Part shown: in pieces, positions 33,925-45,585 of the stretch
How the letters are laid out: each line of letters starts with the position of its first letter
Position numbering within the stretch: position 1 is the first letter of the stretch
Source of the DNA: Symbiodinium natans
Taxonomy: Eukaryota; Sar; Dinophyceae; Suessiales; Symbiodiniaceae
NCBI GenBank assembly: GCA_905221605.1
Contig: CAJNDS010001112.1
Location: 2,290,972-2,354,971, forward strand
DNA: 64,000 bases
Direction: 5' to 3'
Position numbers and translations under genes: made by a program
Notes under the pieces: generated by a model
The model's input: the letters and a program-made list of their open reading frames with translations, nothing else
Told to the model about the DNA's origin: nothing
Database searches by the model: none

Positions 33925-34063
33925 GAAATATTCAACATACCCCTTGGGCATACCCCTAAACGAAATTAGGGGGGTGTGGTAAAATCCTCCCTTCGACTCC
34001 CTTAGATTCTCCTTTTACAGGTGAAGGGGGTATGGGTTGGGGGTATGGTGAATTATTCTTAGA
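33925..34063 (+). mobile_element. Family L element
   Basis: AGAAATATTCAACATACCCC and GGGGGTATGGTGAATTATTC ends with AGGGGGGTGTGGTAAAATCC inside. Confidence 0.6.
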
Positions 34064-34138
34064 TCGTCCCTCAGCGCAGGCGAGACCCTCTGCAGCTTCT
34101 ATGCCGAAGATTCCCTGAGCGCAGAGCACCTCAACCCA

Positions 34139-34285
34139 AAAGGTCCATGTACCCCTATAGTATATACTTGGGCCCTAAAGCTACTATATGGGAACCCCTT
34201 TAAGGCCCAAGTATATAGGGTTTAGGGTTTAGGGTTTAGGGTTTAGGGTTTAGGGTTTTTACTCTATTGGTACATGGACCCTTTG
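34139..34285 (+). mobile_element. Family E element interrupted by a TTTAGGG block
   Basis: GGTCCATGTACCCCTATAGT and TTGGTACATGGACCCTTT ends; six TTTAGGG units sit in the right arm after AAGTATA. Confidence 0.65.
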
Positions 34286-34429
34286 GGCAAGTTGCAACCC
34301 GAGGAGGCAGCAGCGCGGAGCCGGGAACTGTCGTGAGCCAGTTGAGCCTTTGGCAGTCCTTGTGGGACCAAACAAACCCCTAAAACGGTCTAGGGTTTAG
34401 GGTTTAGGGTTTAGGGTTTAGGGTCTAGG

Positions 34430-34509
34430 GTTCATATACCTTGATGGAGATTAGAGTACTATATATAGGGTATCTGACCCCAATTTTAGGGTTTTTTTGG
34501 TCCCCAAGG
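34430..34509 (+). mobile_element. Truncated family A copy
   Basis: GGTTCATATACC core and TTTGGTCCCCAAGG right end are present; the left arm is replaced by a TTTAGGG block. Confidence 0.5.
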
Positions 34510-35039
34510 TTGTTGATACTCGTATGGGCTCTGCTATGCTTTTTTCAGACTCTTAAAGAATCCGACTTCAACTCGGGTCCAGAAGGCTACTATTCGCTTC
34601 GGACCCCCCCCCCAAAAAAAAACATTCTTCCTTAACTTAATTGTGAGATCTTGTGAGGATAATGTAGGATTATTATCTTCTGTTTGCTTGGGGGCTCCTA
34701 GAGTACGTAGTAGAAGAAGCATCCCGAGGATCTGGGGTGATGTCGTCTTGCAAGGGACGCGGACCTTGCGAGACTGGGGGATGTCTTGTGAACAGCTGGT
34801 GGCGATCTGCACATGTGTCCTCGATGGGGAGTTCGAGAGCCTTGGTACCTGACTGAGTACAGTTTATAGATTTTTGGGATACCCTAACCCCCTATAGAAC
34901 TGAAAGTGCATACTGTTTTGAGGCTTACGAACTCAGCAACTGAGGAGCTACGAGCCCGGGAATGCTTGCGAATGGTGCTTCGGCTGCCACGAGAGCCGGC
35001 TACTCTTTCGACCTGATGGAACCGGTCTGTTCTGGCAGG

Positions 35040-35900
35040 CATACATTGAATCCTACGAGGACGACGTGGACTTCACGGCTCATACATTGAATCCTACGAG
35101 GACGACGTGGACTTCACGGCTGAGAACGTAGCAGATTCCACTACTTTCTCGGAAGCTTGCAGGAAGGCCCGAACGGGCTTGAGAGATGTCTCGAAGTCGT
35201 TTGGGGCGGCGATGTTCATGTCCTGGACAACAACGCAGGCTTCTTCTGGGCCAGGCAGGCAAGGCAGCCCCTGTGTTTCCACACAGCAGCCTTGATTCTC
35301 CACGCTTCGGACGCCACCCGATACCGGGTGCGAGTTGGGCAAGCAATTTTCATGGACACGCGTCGCATGATCCTGCGCGGACGTGACTTTCGGGATGCAA
35401 TGGCCGATTTGCGCTTCCTTCGTGCCGCACTCCTGCCGGAGCCAGAGGAGCTTAGCACGGATCCGTGGCGTCCACCCACGCCGCCATGGCTCCACTTGTT
35501 GGATGACTTGAGCCTTTGCACACACCGGAACCAGGCAGGCCATAATGAAATCGAGTCGTCTCAGAAGTTGCTTTGCTGGATCCCCTAAGACGAAACCTTC
35601 ATGGTCCCTTGCATTGCAGTGTGCAGGCTTCACGTGCATGAGGGAGGTTTGTTGTGCATCGCAGGTGCAGGTTGATCTCGCTCCGGAATGCGCGTTGTTC
35701 TACATTCGTTGCACATCAACTCCCTTTTGCAGTTGCCGCAGGTTGCCCTCGATCGCCGGCACCAAAGATCCCGGCTGCAGAAGCAGACGGAGGCCGCTGG
35801 GCGTGCGGTGAAGCTGCGCCGGGTGGCGCGCCGCCGGGCCACGGCAGAGTGGAGGCGAGCACGGCAGCAGGACAGAGATTTAGTGCGTCGCATCGCGTGA
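35040..35900 (+). CDS. Unrecognised multi-exon candidate gene
   Basis: The longest heptamer-free stretch of the window. Plus-strand frames look coding in three pieces: about 35083-35225 (YIESYEDDVDFTAENVADST onward to SKSFGAAMFM), about 35292-35588 (LILHASDATRYRVRVGQAIF through RRMILRGRDFRDAMADL and LLPEPEEL), and 35688-35900 (LQKQTEAAGRAVKLRRVARR to a TGA). The last piece is a basic, helix-forming tail. The pieces are in different frames, so splicing or frameshifts are needed; GCAG sites near 35238 and 35664 could be acceptors. A 41-bp tandem duplication at 35041-35122 would shift the frame if both copies were exonic. No known domain recognised. Confidence 0.4.
35041..35122 (+). repeat. 41-bp tandem duplication in a coding-like segment
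   Basis: CATACATTGAATCCTACGAG plus GACGACGTGGACTTCACGGCT occurs twice in a row without mismatch. Confidence 0.9.
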
Positions 35901-36029
35901 GGGCTTCCATGGGGCTAAGGGAATTAGGGAATCGTCGCAAGAGCGAATTCTGAGCTCCCCCAAGCAAGTGGACGAGGGACACCTTGTATAGTGCACAGGC
36001 ATGACATTCCCGAGTCTGCCCGAGATGTA

Positions 36030-36240
36030 CAGGTTAATGCCGTAGTACGTGCCGAAAGAAGCGGTCCCGGCATGGCGCATGAAACTAAACGCGCTCTCAG
36101 AGTGGCTGGCAGCATTTTTGAGGATTAGACTTCCCATGCTTTCGGAGATGCTGTTGGCATGCTGTTTGTTTTTGCGTTTCCTCGGTGCTACAAAGGCCAA
36201 GGGCGAAACAGACAAGAAACGTCTCCAACCCTAAGCCCTA
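36030..36240 (+). other. Heptamer-free spacer with a hydrophobic short frame
   Basis: ATG-like short frame with LSEWLAAFLRIRLPMLSEML and LLACCLFLRFLG before a basic tail. No acceptor or conservation visible; could be an exon of the preceding candidate or nothing. Confidence 0.2.
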
Positions 36241-37177
36241 CTTAAACCCTAAACCCCTAAACCTCTAAACCCTAAACCCTAAACCCCCAAACCCTAAACC
36301 ATTAGACAGCCTGAGCGATCCTAAGCCTAGAAACTGGGGCCGTCCTGACACGCTTAGCACGGTGCTTTGCATGTTGCAGATGCAAATCCGCACTGCCACA
36401 GTGCCTGGTCTGCAGCCATTGATGCCTTAATGCATCTGCATGTGTAGTCGAGCAGTGCATACAATGGCACGGGCCTTTATGCAACAATTTCGGCTTGGTA
36501 GGCCTCTGATTGTTTATCCCCACATTTTCCGTACGCTTTTGTCGAGCAACGGCATGATGATTAATTTCTGTGCCACAGTGCGTCAAGCAGATTCCCCCCC
36601 CCCCCCCCGCATCGTCTTTGTAGTGAGCCTTGAGAATTACCAACGGACAAGTCATAGATTGCCTGCCATCTCCCACCCCCCCTCCCCCCCACCCAGCCGC
36701 AATCCCTAAAAGAGATTCCCTACCATTCCCTCACCCAAGACATCAGCACATGAAAATTTGCGCCCACCCTTCTGAATCGTTTCGAACTACGGCGCGGCTC
36801 CATGGCGTGGCATCAGGTGGAGGGGGGGGAGGGGGGGTGGGGGGTTTAGGGATAGGGGCTGATTAGAGTCCAGGATCACTTTTATCCGACGAAACCATAG
36901 GCTTGAGGAGTGTGCCGCGAGTAGTTTTGGGGGCTTTCGGGTGTCTACCCTTTCCGGCAGTTTTCACCATGCGGCAATGTCCGGATGTCGAAACTGCAGC
37001 TTTGCGACATCCGAGCGGTAAGTCTAAGTCACTACAGATACATGGTTCCTAGTAGGGAATCTAAGGCAAAACGGTGTCCGTAAAGCTTTGTTCCCCTACA
37101 GAACCCAGAAAGGACTTGCACAGTATAAACCACAAAAAGAAGGACCTTGGACTCAGCTCCCCTAAACCCTAAACCCT

Positions 37178-37390
37178 AAACCCTCAACCCTCAAACCCTC
37201 AAACCCTCAAACCCTCAAACCCTCAAACCCTCAAACCCTCAAACCCTCAAACCCTCAAACCCTCAAACCTCAAACCCTCAAACCCTCAAACCCTCAAACC
37301 CTCAAACCTCAAACCCTCAAACCCTCAAACCCTCAAACCCTCAAACCTCAAACCCTCAAACCCTCAAACCCTCAAACCCTCAAACCTTCA
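37178..37390 (+). repeat. Variant array CCCTCAAA (8-bp unit)
   Basis: About 26 units of an 8-mer differing from CCCTAAA by an inserted C, with periodic 7-bp CCTCAAA forms every four to six units, so a higher-order pattern exists. Confidence 0.9.
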
Positions 37391-37698
37391 CCCCTAAACC
37401 CTAAACCCTAAACCCTAAACCCTAAACCCTAAACCCTAAACCCTAAACCCTAACCCTAAACCCTAAACCCTAAACCCTAAACCCTAAACCCTAAACCCTA
37501 AACCCTAAACCCTAAACCCTAAACCCTAAACCCTAAACCCTAAACCCTAAACCCTAAAACCCTAAACCCTAAACCCTAAACCCTAAACCTAAACCCTAAA
37601 CCCTAAACCCTAAACCCTAAACCCTAAACCCTAAACCCTAAACCCTAAACCCTAAACCCTAAACCCTAAAACCCTAAACCCTAAACCCTAAACCCTAC
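37391..37698 (+). repeat. Longest CCCTAAA array of the window
   Basis: About 43 units with rare CCCTAAAA and CCTAAA variants, directly fused to the CCCTCAAA block. Confidence 0.95.
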
Positions 37699-37967
37699 AC
37701 CCAACCCAGGGTCGGCCCCCCAGTCTTAAGCCCTCGACCTCGAGGTGTAGAGGCCCCCAAGCGCCCAACTTCAACCAAAGTTCCCCGAAACCCTCAAACC
37801 CTCAAACCCTCAAACCCTCAAACCCTCAAACCCTCAAACCCTCAAACCTCAAACCTTCAAACCCTAGACCCCCTGGGAAACCGGGGTCCGCAAGCGGACG
37901 GTTCGCCAGGACCAGAGGCAGTTGAAGCCCCTCCCAGCAGGGGCCCCCGCCGTTGTTCTCAGCCCAC

Positions 37968-38108
37968 TCCCCCCCCCCCACCCCCCCCCCACCCCCCCCA
38001 CCCACCCCCCCCCCCCCCCACCCCCCCCCCCCACCCCCCCCACCCCCCCCCCCCCCCCCCCCCCCTCCTCCCCCCTCCCCCCCTCCCCCACCCCCACCCC
38101 CACCCCCA
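37968..38108 (+). repeat. C-rich low-complexity tract
   Basis: CCCCCCCA and CCTCCCC runs over 140 bp; long minus-strand Gly-rich frames here are artefacts of composition. Confidence 0.9.
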
Positions 38109-38827
38109 CCAAGGCCATGATCGCCTGGCGAGACGCGGCACGGGACAGCTGGCTGGAGAGGACCGCAAAGAGGCAAGCAGCACCCTGTTCCCCCTTCCCT
38201 ACTCCAAGTTACTGGGAGGTTTTAATTTTAACGCTACGCGACCCGCCTCGGCCCGGCCCAGCGCATCCGCGTGAGCATGGTGATTCCAAGCAATAAGGGT
38301 TGGGTTGAGGGTTGAGGGTTGAGGGTTGAGGGTTCCGGGTTTATGGTTTATGGTTTGGGGTTTGGGGTTGAGGGTTAGTTTAGGGCTCAAGGTTCACGCT
38401 TTGGGGTTGAGGGTTTTTTTGGGTTTAGGGTTCGGCTTGGAGTGATCGTAGGGAGGCCCCTTAAGGTCTCTTCGGCAGGGTGTGGGGGAGGGGGGAGGTG
38501 GGGTAGGGGGGGGTACCCATTTGAGGCCAAAAAAAGGGTCCGAAAAAGGGCTTTGGGTGTGGGGGGAGGATTTGGAGGGGGGTGCCTGTTCTGACAACCT
38601 ATACACCTCCGGCCCGAGGCCTCGGCGGATTTGGATTTGGAGGCACGTATAAGCCCCCCGAAGTCCTCGAAGTAGGTTGTGAGTAGACTTGTAATAGTTG
38701 GGGGTATAGGTAATCATGAACCTCCAAGTAGCACACACAATGCACAAAGCTCTGTAATCCGAAATCCACATACGCCCGTATTAAATTATATGACATTGGG
38801 TTGTGCGAAACAAGTATCTGTCCCTAA

Positions 38828-38925
38828 GGGTTCATGTATCTCATTAGTGTATACTTGGGCCCCAAAGTCCCTAAATAGGGGGTAAGTTAAGGGCCAAGTA
38901 ATGCCTTTTTCGGCGCATGGTCAGT
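38828..38925 (+). mobile_element. Family E element
   Basis: AGGGTTCATGTATC left, TATACTTGGGCCCCAAAGTC arm, and a degraded right end near GGCCAAGTAATGCC. Confidence 0.45.
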
Positions 38926-38926
38926 T

Positions 38927-39006
38927 CTCGAAATTGTGGTCCCTTTTTGGGTACCCTAAATAAGAGGGGCCGCCTTGTCATAAGGACCCCAAAGAGGACC
39001 ATATTA
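38927..39006 (+). mobile_element. Family G element, diverged
   Basis: TGGTCCCTTTTTGGGTACCC and AGGACCCCAAAGAGGACCAT arms around AATAAGAGGGGCCGCC. Confidence 0.5.
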
Positions 39007-39102
39007 ACCAGAAAACCCTAAATCCTAAACCCTAAACCCTAAACCCTCAGGGTGTGTTTTTTTTCACAATACAAACCGAAAAACCTTTTTGAGCCCACAC
39101 AG

Positions 39103-39152
39103 GTTCGCCAAGACCCAGGGCCGCAAGGAGGAGGAATTTGAGGCGAAACAGG
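39103..39152 (+). CDS. Short charged exon with a heptamer-derived donor
   Basis: CCCACACAG acceptor, then FAKTQGRKEEEFEAKQ, then AGG|GTTTAG where the heptamer repeat starts. Confidence 0.4.
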
Positions 39153-40344
39153 GTTTAGAGTTTAGGGTTTAGGGTTTAGGGTTTAGGGTTATCTCAAAAA
39201 CGGGTATAGCTTTGCAAAAAAGGTTTTGGGTTTATAGGGGTTGTAAATAGAGTTTAGGGTCTATTGGGTTTATCAATAGGGTTTCCAAATGGGGTCTAGG
39301 GCTTGTAGGGTGTAGGCTTTAGGATTTGTTTAGGGTTCAGGGTTCTCAGGCAACAAACCCTAAACCCTAAACCGATTGTCCATGTGAAGCCCTATATAAT
39401 TACCTTGCTTAGGGACAGAGCACCTAGTTGAAGCCTGCGTCTACGCCCTTCCGGGTAGATAGAGAACTTTGCTCCGGGACTATCTGTTTCCTTAGGGTTT
39501 TGGAGCCTAAACCCTAAACTTTAGTTAACAACTATAAGCCCCAACGCCTACAACACGGGCGCACCGGGCTTGTCAAGCGCGGCACCCCACGGAAACGAAG
39601 CACGAAGAAGTACGGGTTTCGTACTAGGGCACGATATTGCAGCTCCCTCATCTCAGACCTAAACCTAAACCCTCGACTAATCCCTGTTGAGTTGGTGGTT
39701 TAGGAATCGACTTCAGCATTCTAGGGAGCCGGGGCATCAGGGTTTGAGGTAGGATTCTAGGGCAGATGTTGGGGTTTCGGGTTTTAGGGTAAGATTCTGG
39801 GGTTTAGGGTTGGCACGTCAGCGAGATGGGTAGATGTTGGGTTTAGGGCTTCAGGATTGAAATGCTTGAATACACCTTCCCACGGCTAGGGACCTCGGTA
39901 GGCTCGTACAAGACCCTCCCAAGTAGAATATACAGCCGTCTTGACAAGGCAGGACCCTGGGGGTGTTGGACCATTTCCCTGATGGGTTTCACGCAGGTTT
40001 CAGATGGTTTAGAGGACATGTTTGCCATGCAAAGAGCAGCCATCTTGCAGTCCCCATTATATTGGCTTTGGACCTGTAAACTGCGGCTTTCTGGGGAATC
40101 AGTCTACGGACGAACTCTTGCAACACCTGTGAAAGCCCTGACGACAAACACTTGCAGGCAGTAAGGACTTACAAGGCTTTCCTTTGCCTGCCCGGCCCTA
40201 CTGTCGCGAGATGTCCTGCCCTCCCCCCCCCCTCCCACCCTGCCCTAAACCCTAAACCCTAAACCCTAAACCCTAAACCCTAAACCCTAAACCCTAAACC
40301 CTAAACCCTATAAGGTTTATAAACCCTTAACCCTGAACCACCAG

Positions 40345-40434
40345 GGGGCTTGCGCGGAGCTGCTGCAGCTGACGCTGGCGCCCTGTCCGCTCAGGGGTTT
40401 CGGATGTCTTGCGTGCTTGCGAAGGGGTTTAGGA
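40345..40434 (+). CDS. Cys-containing exon candidate between opposite heptamer blocks
   Basis: ACCACCAG acceptor, then ACAELLQLTLAPCPLRGFGC and LACLRRG into a TTTAGGG block. Confidence 0.35.
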
Positions 40435-41330
40435 TTTAGGGTTTAGGGTTTAGGGTTTAGGGCTTAGGGTTTAGGGTTTAGGGTTTAGGATTCATGGTTT
40501 AGGGTTTAGGGTTGAGGGTGAAGGGGGTCGTGGAACAGTAACACAACACATCAATCTACGGAGCCGCCTTTCATCTCCTTTGTCAGCCGGCTTATGTGCC
40601 ATGGCTGCACGACATGTACCATGGCCAGCCGGTATGCGCAATATGTACATACACATAGACAAGTTGGTGGTTCGCCATGAAACAAAAAAAGCTCTGTACG
40701 CACATGTGGAGATTGCTTAAACATGTGTGTAAGCACATCTTTTTTTGTTATTTAAGCATGTTCACGTTACACCCTATGAACTTCGAAATCATAAAACAAA
40801 AACAAGGCGGCAAAATAAATCCCCGAAGCGGGATTTCCATCTACATGACAGAAGGTTATCAGGACAAGTTGGCGAGAACTGAGGCGAACCGCTGCAGGAT
40901 ATCCTTTCTCCCTAAGGCCTAAAGCCCAAGCCCTAAACCCTGAACCAGTGCTCAGGGATGCCACAATTCACGTGCTGTAGTAAAGCCAAGAGTATGTGAA
41001 ACAAAAAATGGCAGCACAACAATGTATGAGATCGTAGGTGCAAGACGTCAACCCAGGGTTTAGGGTTTAGGGTTTAGGATCCACTAGGCCCCTCCCCATA
41101 GGAATTGTCAACGGGTACAAAGGCCCCTCTACAGCTGGCAAAAGCATGGCAAGACCTGTGCTTCCGCTTCCAAGAAACTAAACCCTGAACCCTGTCACCA
41201 CGTGAACCCTAAACCCTGAACCCTTCTCTAAGCCCTAAACCCGAAACCCTGAACCCTTCTAAACTTCTAAACCCTAAACCCTCGTGCTAGTGCGAGACCC
41301 TAAACCCTAAACCCTAAACCCTTGGGATCC

Positions 41331-41414
41331 CGAATTGTGAGGCGGGTGCTCCAGCGGGGATTCCGTTGTCACAACCATGGCAGGCTCTCGCAGTTGAGCT
41401 CCGAACCCTACAGG
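41331..41414 (+). CDS. Exon candidate between opposite heptamer blocks
   Basis: Reads RIVRRVLQRGFRCHNHGRLS then QLSSEPYR, ending CCCTACAG|GGTTTAGGG. An alternative frame is also open, so the reading is uncertain. Confidence 0.25.
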
Positions 41415-41651
41415 GTTTAGGGTATAAGGGGTTTATGGTTTAGCGCTGAGGGAGAGTTTAGGGTTGAGGGTATAAGGGGTAGGTAGCCCACTGCTCCTCA
41501 GGATTCCGAATCCTGTAAACCCTCTAAACCCTCGTCCTCCAATGCCCTACAGCACTTCCCCCAAGGCTCCGAAGCTTCGCATCATCGCTTCGCAACGCGA
41601 GTATCCCTTGGCTACAGCCCTAAACACGGCTGAAGGGTTTATATCAGCCCC

Positions 41652-41832
41652 AAGGATCCATGTACCTATATCGTATATACTTGGACCTTAAAGGGGTTCC
41701 CATACAGCAGCTTTAGGGCCCAAGTATATACTATGTAGGTACATGGACCTATATCGTATATACTTGGGCCTTAAAGGAGTTCCCATACAGCAGCTTTAGG
41801 GCCCAAGTATATACTTTCTAAGTACATGGATC
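41652..41832 (+). mobile_element. Family E tandem dimer
   Basis: Two nearly identical copies of about 90 bp share one central TACATGGACC: each has CTATATCGTATATACTTGG, TTCCCATACAGCAGC and GGGCCCAAGTATATACT. Confidence 0.75.
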
Positions 41833-41947
41833 CTATTAGGGAACAAGTATCAGGTGCCAAGCACAATGGGAGTGGACGCGGAAGGGCACATTTGTTTTTT
41901 GACTAGTTCAAAGTTATTTTTTTAGTCACCTAAGCCCTAACCCACAG

Positions 41948-42049
41948 GAGTTCGCCGGCGAGATGCGCCCGCCGGACCACCCGGCCCAGCGCGTGCCCTC
42001 GAACCTCCAACGCTTCGCGGGCAACTACTTGCGCCTTTGCACTCTCCAG
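41948..42049 (+). CDS. Well-bounded internal exon candidate
   Basis: 102 bp with acceptor AACCCACAG and donor CAG|GTTGAG, phase 0 at both ends. Reads EFAGEMRPPDHPAQRVPSNL then QRFAGNYLRLCTLQ. GC-rich third positions contrast with the AT-rich elements around it. Protein not recognised. Confidence 0.5.
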
Positions 42050-42909
42050 GTTGAGTGCGTTGATGTTTAGGGTTGAGGGTTTAGGGTTGAGGGTTTAGGG
42101 TTGGGGGTTTAGGGTTTAGGGTTTAGGGTTGTAGTTTACCAGGGCCTTGGAGGCTTTCGGATGTATACGTTAATGTGGAGGTTTGCGTTTATCGCGGGTT
42201 GGGATGCAAGTCAACTTTGAGGCTATTTCGTCTGCGTTGTCGCAGTTCCAAAGTGCGGGTGCATGCAAGACCGGCATCGTGACAAGTGAGGAATCTGCTG
42301 ATGGTGACTGCTGCTTTCGCTTCAGCCTCCACACGGCCCTTCTTTGTGGGCTTCTGCCTGATTGCGAAGGCCACCTCCATGAAAGGTTGGGGTTTAAGGT
42401 TGGGGGTTAGCTGGAATCTTTCCCATTGGAACTTGTCAAGGCATTGCATTAGGCTGCACACAGGGTGCAGACGCCTCCCCAGCGTCACTTTGATACAGGA
42501 CAACTCTTATCTCCTGAGAGTCCCGAGCATTTGCAGTTCTAAAATGTGCCAACCAGATAATACAGGGTTTAGGGTTTAGGGTTTAGGGTTTGTCTGCGCG
42601 CAGCCTCAAAGTCTGTTGCTCAGAAGGGTTTAGGGTTCAGGGTTTTAAGGGTCTGAGCATTTGATACGCTGCAAGCTCCTTGGCACCAACAGCCAAGTTG
42701 TCCACGGTTGCTCTGCACAAGTGCTGTCCATGCTGAGCCAATACCGCGCCGTCCCTAAACCCTAAACCCTAAACCCTAAACCCTAAACCCTAAACCCTAA
42801 ACCCTAAACCGCCTCTTAGGGCTGCCTTGCGGCTCCCTTCCTGGAGTTTGGTGTTGCCCCTGTCTCCTCTCTAAGTGGAAGAACAGGAGTGAGTCATACT
42901 CCCTGCTTC

Positions 42910-43073
42910 GCCCTAAACCCTAAACCCTAAACCCTAAACCCTAAACCCTAAACCCTAAACCCTAAACCCTAAAACCCTAAACCCTAAACCCTTAACCCTT
43001 AAACCTTAAACCTTAAACCTTGAACCTTAAACCCTTAAACCCTTAAACCCTTAAGCCCTAAACCCTAAACCCC
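42910..43073 (+). repeat. CCCTAAA array grading into CCTTAAA
   Basis: Perfect units on the left, then CCCTTAAA and CCTTAAA variants, then CCCTAAA again. Confidence 0.9.
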
Positions 43074-43370
43074 TTGTGGAGACCCCGACTCACGCCCAGG
43101 GGGTCCCTAAATTCTCAGGCAATTGCACTATTGGCCCCTCCCGAGATGTTCGACGTGGACATGCTCCAAGGCGACTTTCCAGCGTTGTCTTTTTTTTTTT
43201 TTTTTTTTTTGGGGGGGGGGGGGGGTAGGCAAAAGGGTTTAGGATTCAGGGTTTAGGGTTTGGGGTTAGAAGTTTTGAGGGTGCATGGCTTTTGTGTGAG
43301 GACTTCGGCAAAAAAAGTTGGTGGGGATTACGGCGCCTAAAAGCTACACTAGGCTTGGCAGGAATGTGCG

Positions 43371-43890
43371 GGCCCACTCTGGGGTTGGGCACGCCAGGGA
43401 TTCCCTGGGGATCGGGGGACTTCTTTGGGAATGCTCTGGGGTTGGGCCCTGCAGGGATTCTCTAGGGATGTATGCATTCGAATATATTTGTATACATCTA
43501 AATGGATCCACAACAAAAAATGTATTTATTTACATTTTGGGGAGGTGTAACACTTTTGCTACGTAGATTGAGAGGAGTCTTTGAGTCAAATCTTTTCTGG
43601 GGATCCTCTCGGGCTGGGCACTCCAGGGGACTCTGGGGTTGGGCACTCCAGGAATTCTTTGGGGAGGCACTCCGGGCATTCTCTTTTGATACGTTGGGGT
43701 TGGGCGATCCAGAAACCCTAAAACCCTAAGCCCTAAACCCTGAACCCTAAACCCTAAGCCCTAAAACCCTAAAACCCTAAACCCTAAACCCTCAACCCCA
43801 AACCCTAAACCCTAAAACCCTAAAACCCTAACACCCTCAACCCTAAACAGGGGACTCTAGGCTTGGGCACAGCTGGGTACTCCAGGGCTT
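43371..43890 (+). repeat. Degenerate tandem repeat, TGGGGTTGGGCACTCCAGG unit
   Basis: At least six copies of CTCTGGGGTTGGGCACTCCA with following GGGATTCTCT, spaced irregularly, some separated by unrelated sequence. Confidence 0.6.
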
Positions 43891-44116
43891 CTCCGGCGGG
43901 GGATGGGCGAGGAGTAGCCCTGGCGAGGAGAAGAGATTTAGTTTAACTTGGGATGTTCCCCTACGGTTCTTTCGAGTTTGGGGTTTTGGGTTTGAGCCCC
44001 CTTAGGAATTATGTTGCAGTACTAAAAAGCCCAAGGGAATAAACACAATCCATTTTATAGAAGGTTCTAAGGGGAGTATAGAGAAGCGCGAAACCTCAAC
44101 CCGAAACCGAAGCCTG

Positions 44117-44227
44117 AAGGAAAGTCCGCTGGTGGTGGCTACCGGTCTGTGGGCGGCCCATGGCTGCGATGTGCTCTGGCGACCGCAGGCCACGCAGGCG
44201 TTCCCTGGGCCGCATTTTGGGGTTTGA
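44117..44227 (+). CDS. Exon candidate ending in TGA
   Basis: Reads KESPLVVATGLWAAHGCDVL then WRPQATQAFPGPHFGV and TGA. Protein-like composition; not recognised. Confidence 0.4.
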   Translation, partial: KESPLVVATGLWAAHGCDVLWRPQATQAFPGPHFGV

Positions 44228-44764
44228 GATTTCCCCTTTTCATTCCTATGTTTTATACTCTATTTTTTCTTTTCTGGGGGGGGGGGGGGGGGGGCGCTCT
44301 TAATGGTTAATTTGTTGGCTAGTGCTGTTCAGTTTGTATACTAGAATATAAGACACATCCATAGGTTTACAAAACCAAGGAACTACAACTAAGGACCCAG
44401 GTAATCTTATAGTCTCCGAGGAATTTCTTTGTGCCTAGCGTGCATCGAGGACTTTCGAGGCATTCGGGTTGTTGCTTGATGGGTTTAGGGCTGGGAAGGC
44501 TTTAGCGACGGCCTTCTTTCGGGCTTGAGGTATTAGGGCTTAGGGTTTAGAGGGTGTAGGGGTTGTAAGGGTGCTGGCTCCTTTATGATCCCGGACTTGT
44601 AATACCAAACAAAAACACCCTGTAGTCTACAATCCCTGGTAACACAACCTACACATCTACAGGCCCCAAAACTCTTGTACCCCGTGAAACCCTTTTGACC
44701 CCAAACGCCCTTCAATCCCTGTAAGCCCTAACCGTAAACCCTATAAACCCAAGACCATCAAACC

Positions 44765-44812
44765 CTGCCTGCGGTTCGGCCAGCTGTGCGGAAGCCAAAA
44801 AAAAACCCTAAA
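44765..44812 (+). CDS. NPACGSA module fragment, copy 1
   Basis: Reads NPACGSASCAEAKKKP and is nearly the same as a segment at 63.67 kb at DNA level. Likely a duplicated short exon; too short to assign. Confidence 0.25.
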
Positions 44813-45139
44813 GCCGAAACCCCAAAACACCCCAGACCCCCCCCCCCCCCCTCCCCCCCCCCCCCCTCCCCCTGCCCCTGTTGGATACATTTTGAATCCT
44901 AGGTTTGGGCCACTGGCCTCCTTGCCTCATCCGGCCGACGTGGGCTGGCGGTTGGGGTGGCCCTGGTGCCTGGGTCAGCTCAGTTTCGGGGTCTGCGGTT
45001 TCGGGTTTTGGGTTTAGCCGCCCCGAGTAGAGGCTCCCGAACAGTACTGTAGGATCCCCTTGTGAAAAGGACGCCAAGAAGGTACCCCCTAAAACCGTAA
45101 ACCCCCCCCCGTTTGCCCTAATAATATGGTTGCTTCCAA

Positions 45140-45250
45140 AAACTGAGTAGCTGAGAGAGCACACTTTACACTTTCGGGGATATTATAATCCCTCATAGAA
45201 CTGAAAGTGTACACTTTTTTGGGCTTATGAACTGAGCAACTAAGAAAATA
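45140..45250 (+). repeat. Dispersed repeat shared with 34870-34945
   Basis: Both contain CATAGAACTGAAAGTG or TATAGAACTGAAAGTG, then GAACTCAGCAACTGAGG / GAACTGAGCAACTAAG; in this copy an inverted ACTGAGTAGCTGAGAG lies at the other end. Confidence 0.5.
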
Positions 45251-45585
45251 GGTTTACCCTTTTCAATAACACAAAAAGAAAATCTAGACTCCCGACCCCC
45301 AAAAAGGGTAACCCTATTTTCAGAAACCCCCTTGTAGACTCCCAAACGGTAGGATCCCCTTGTAACGACGACCCCCAAGAAGGTACCCCTAAACCCTAAA
45401 ACCTAAACCCTAAACCCTAAACCCTAAACCCTAAACCCTAAACCCCCATTCAAGGTTGAAAGGAGCTGGGTGGGACCAAGGGGTCGGTTGAACTTTAGGA
45501 TATCAGGGCTTCCGCGGCTGAACTTAAGGTTGTAAGGGTTTAGGGTATATAGGGTTTTAGGGTTTAGGGTTTAGGGTATAGAGGG

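Noticed and set aside
37826-38296. Glycine- and proline-rich frames
   Set aside because: Composition artefact of the C-rich tract; no splice or motif support.
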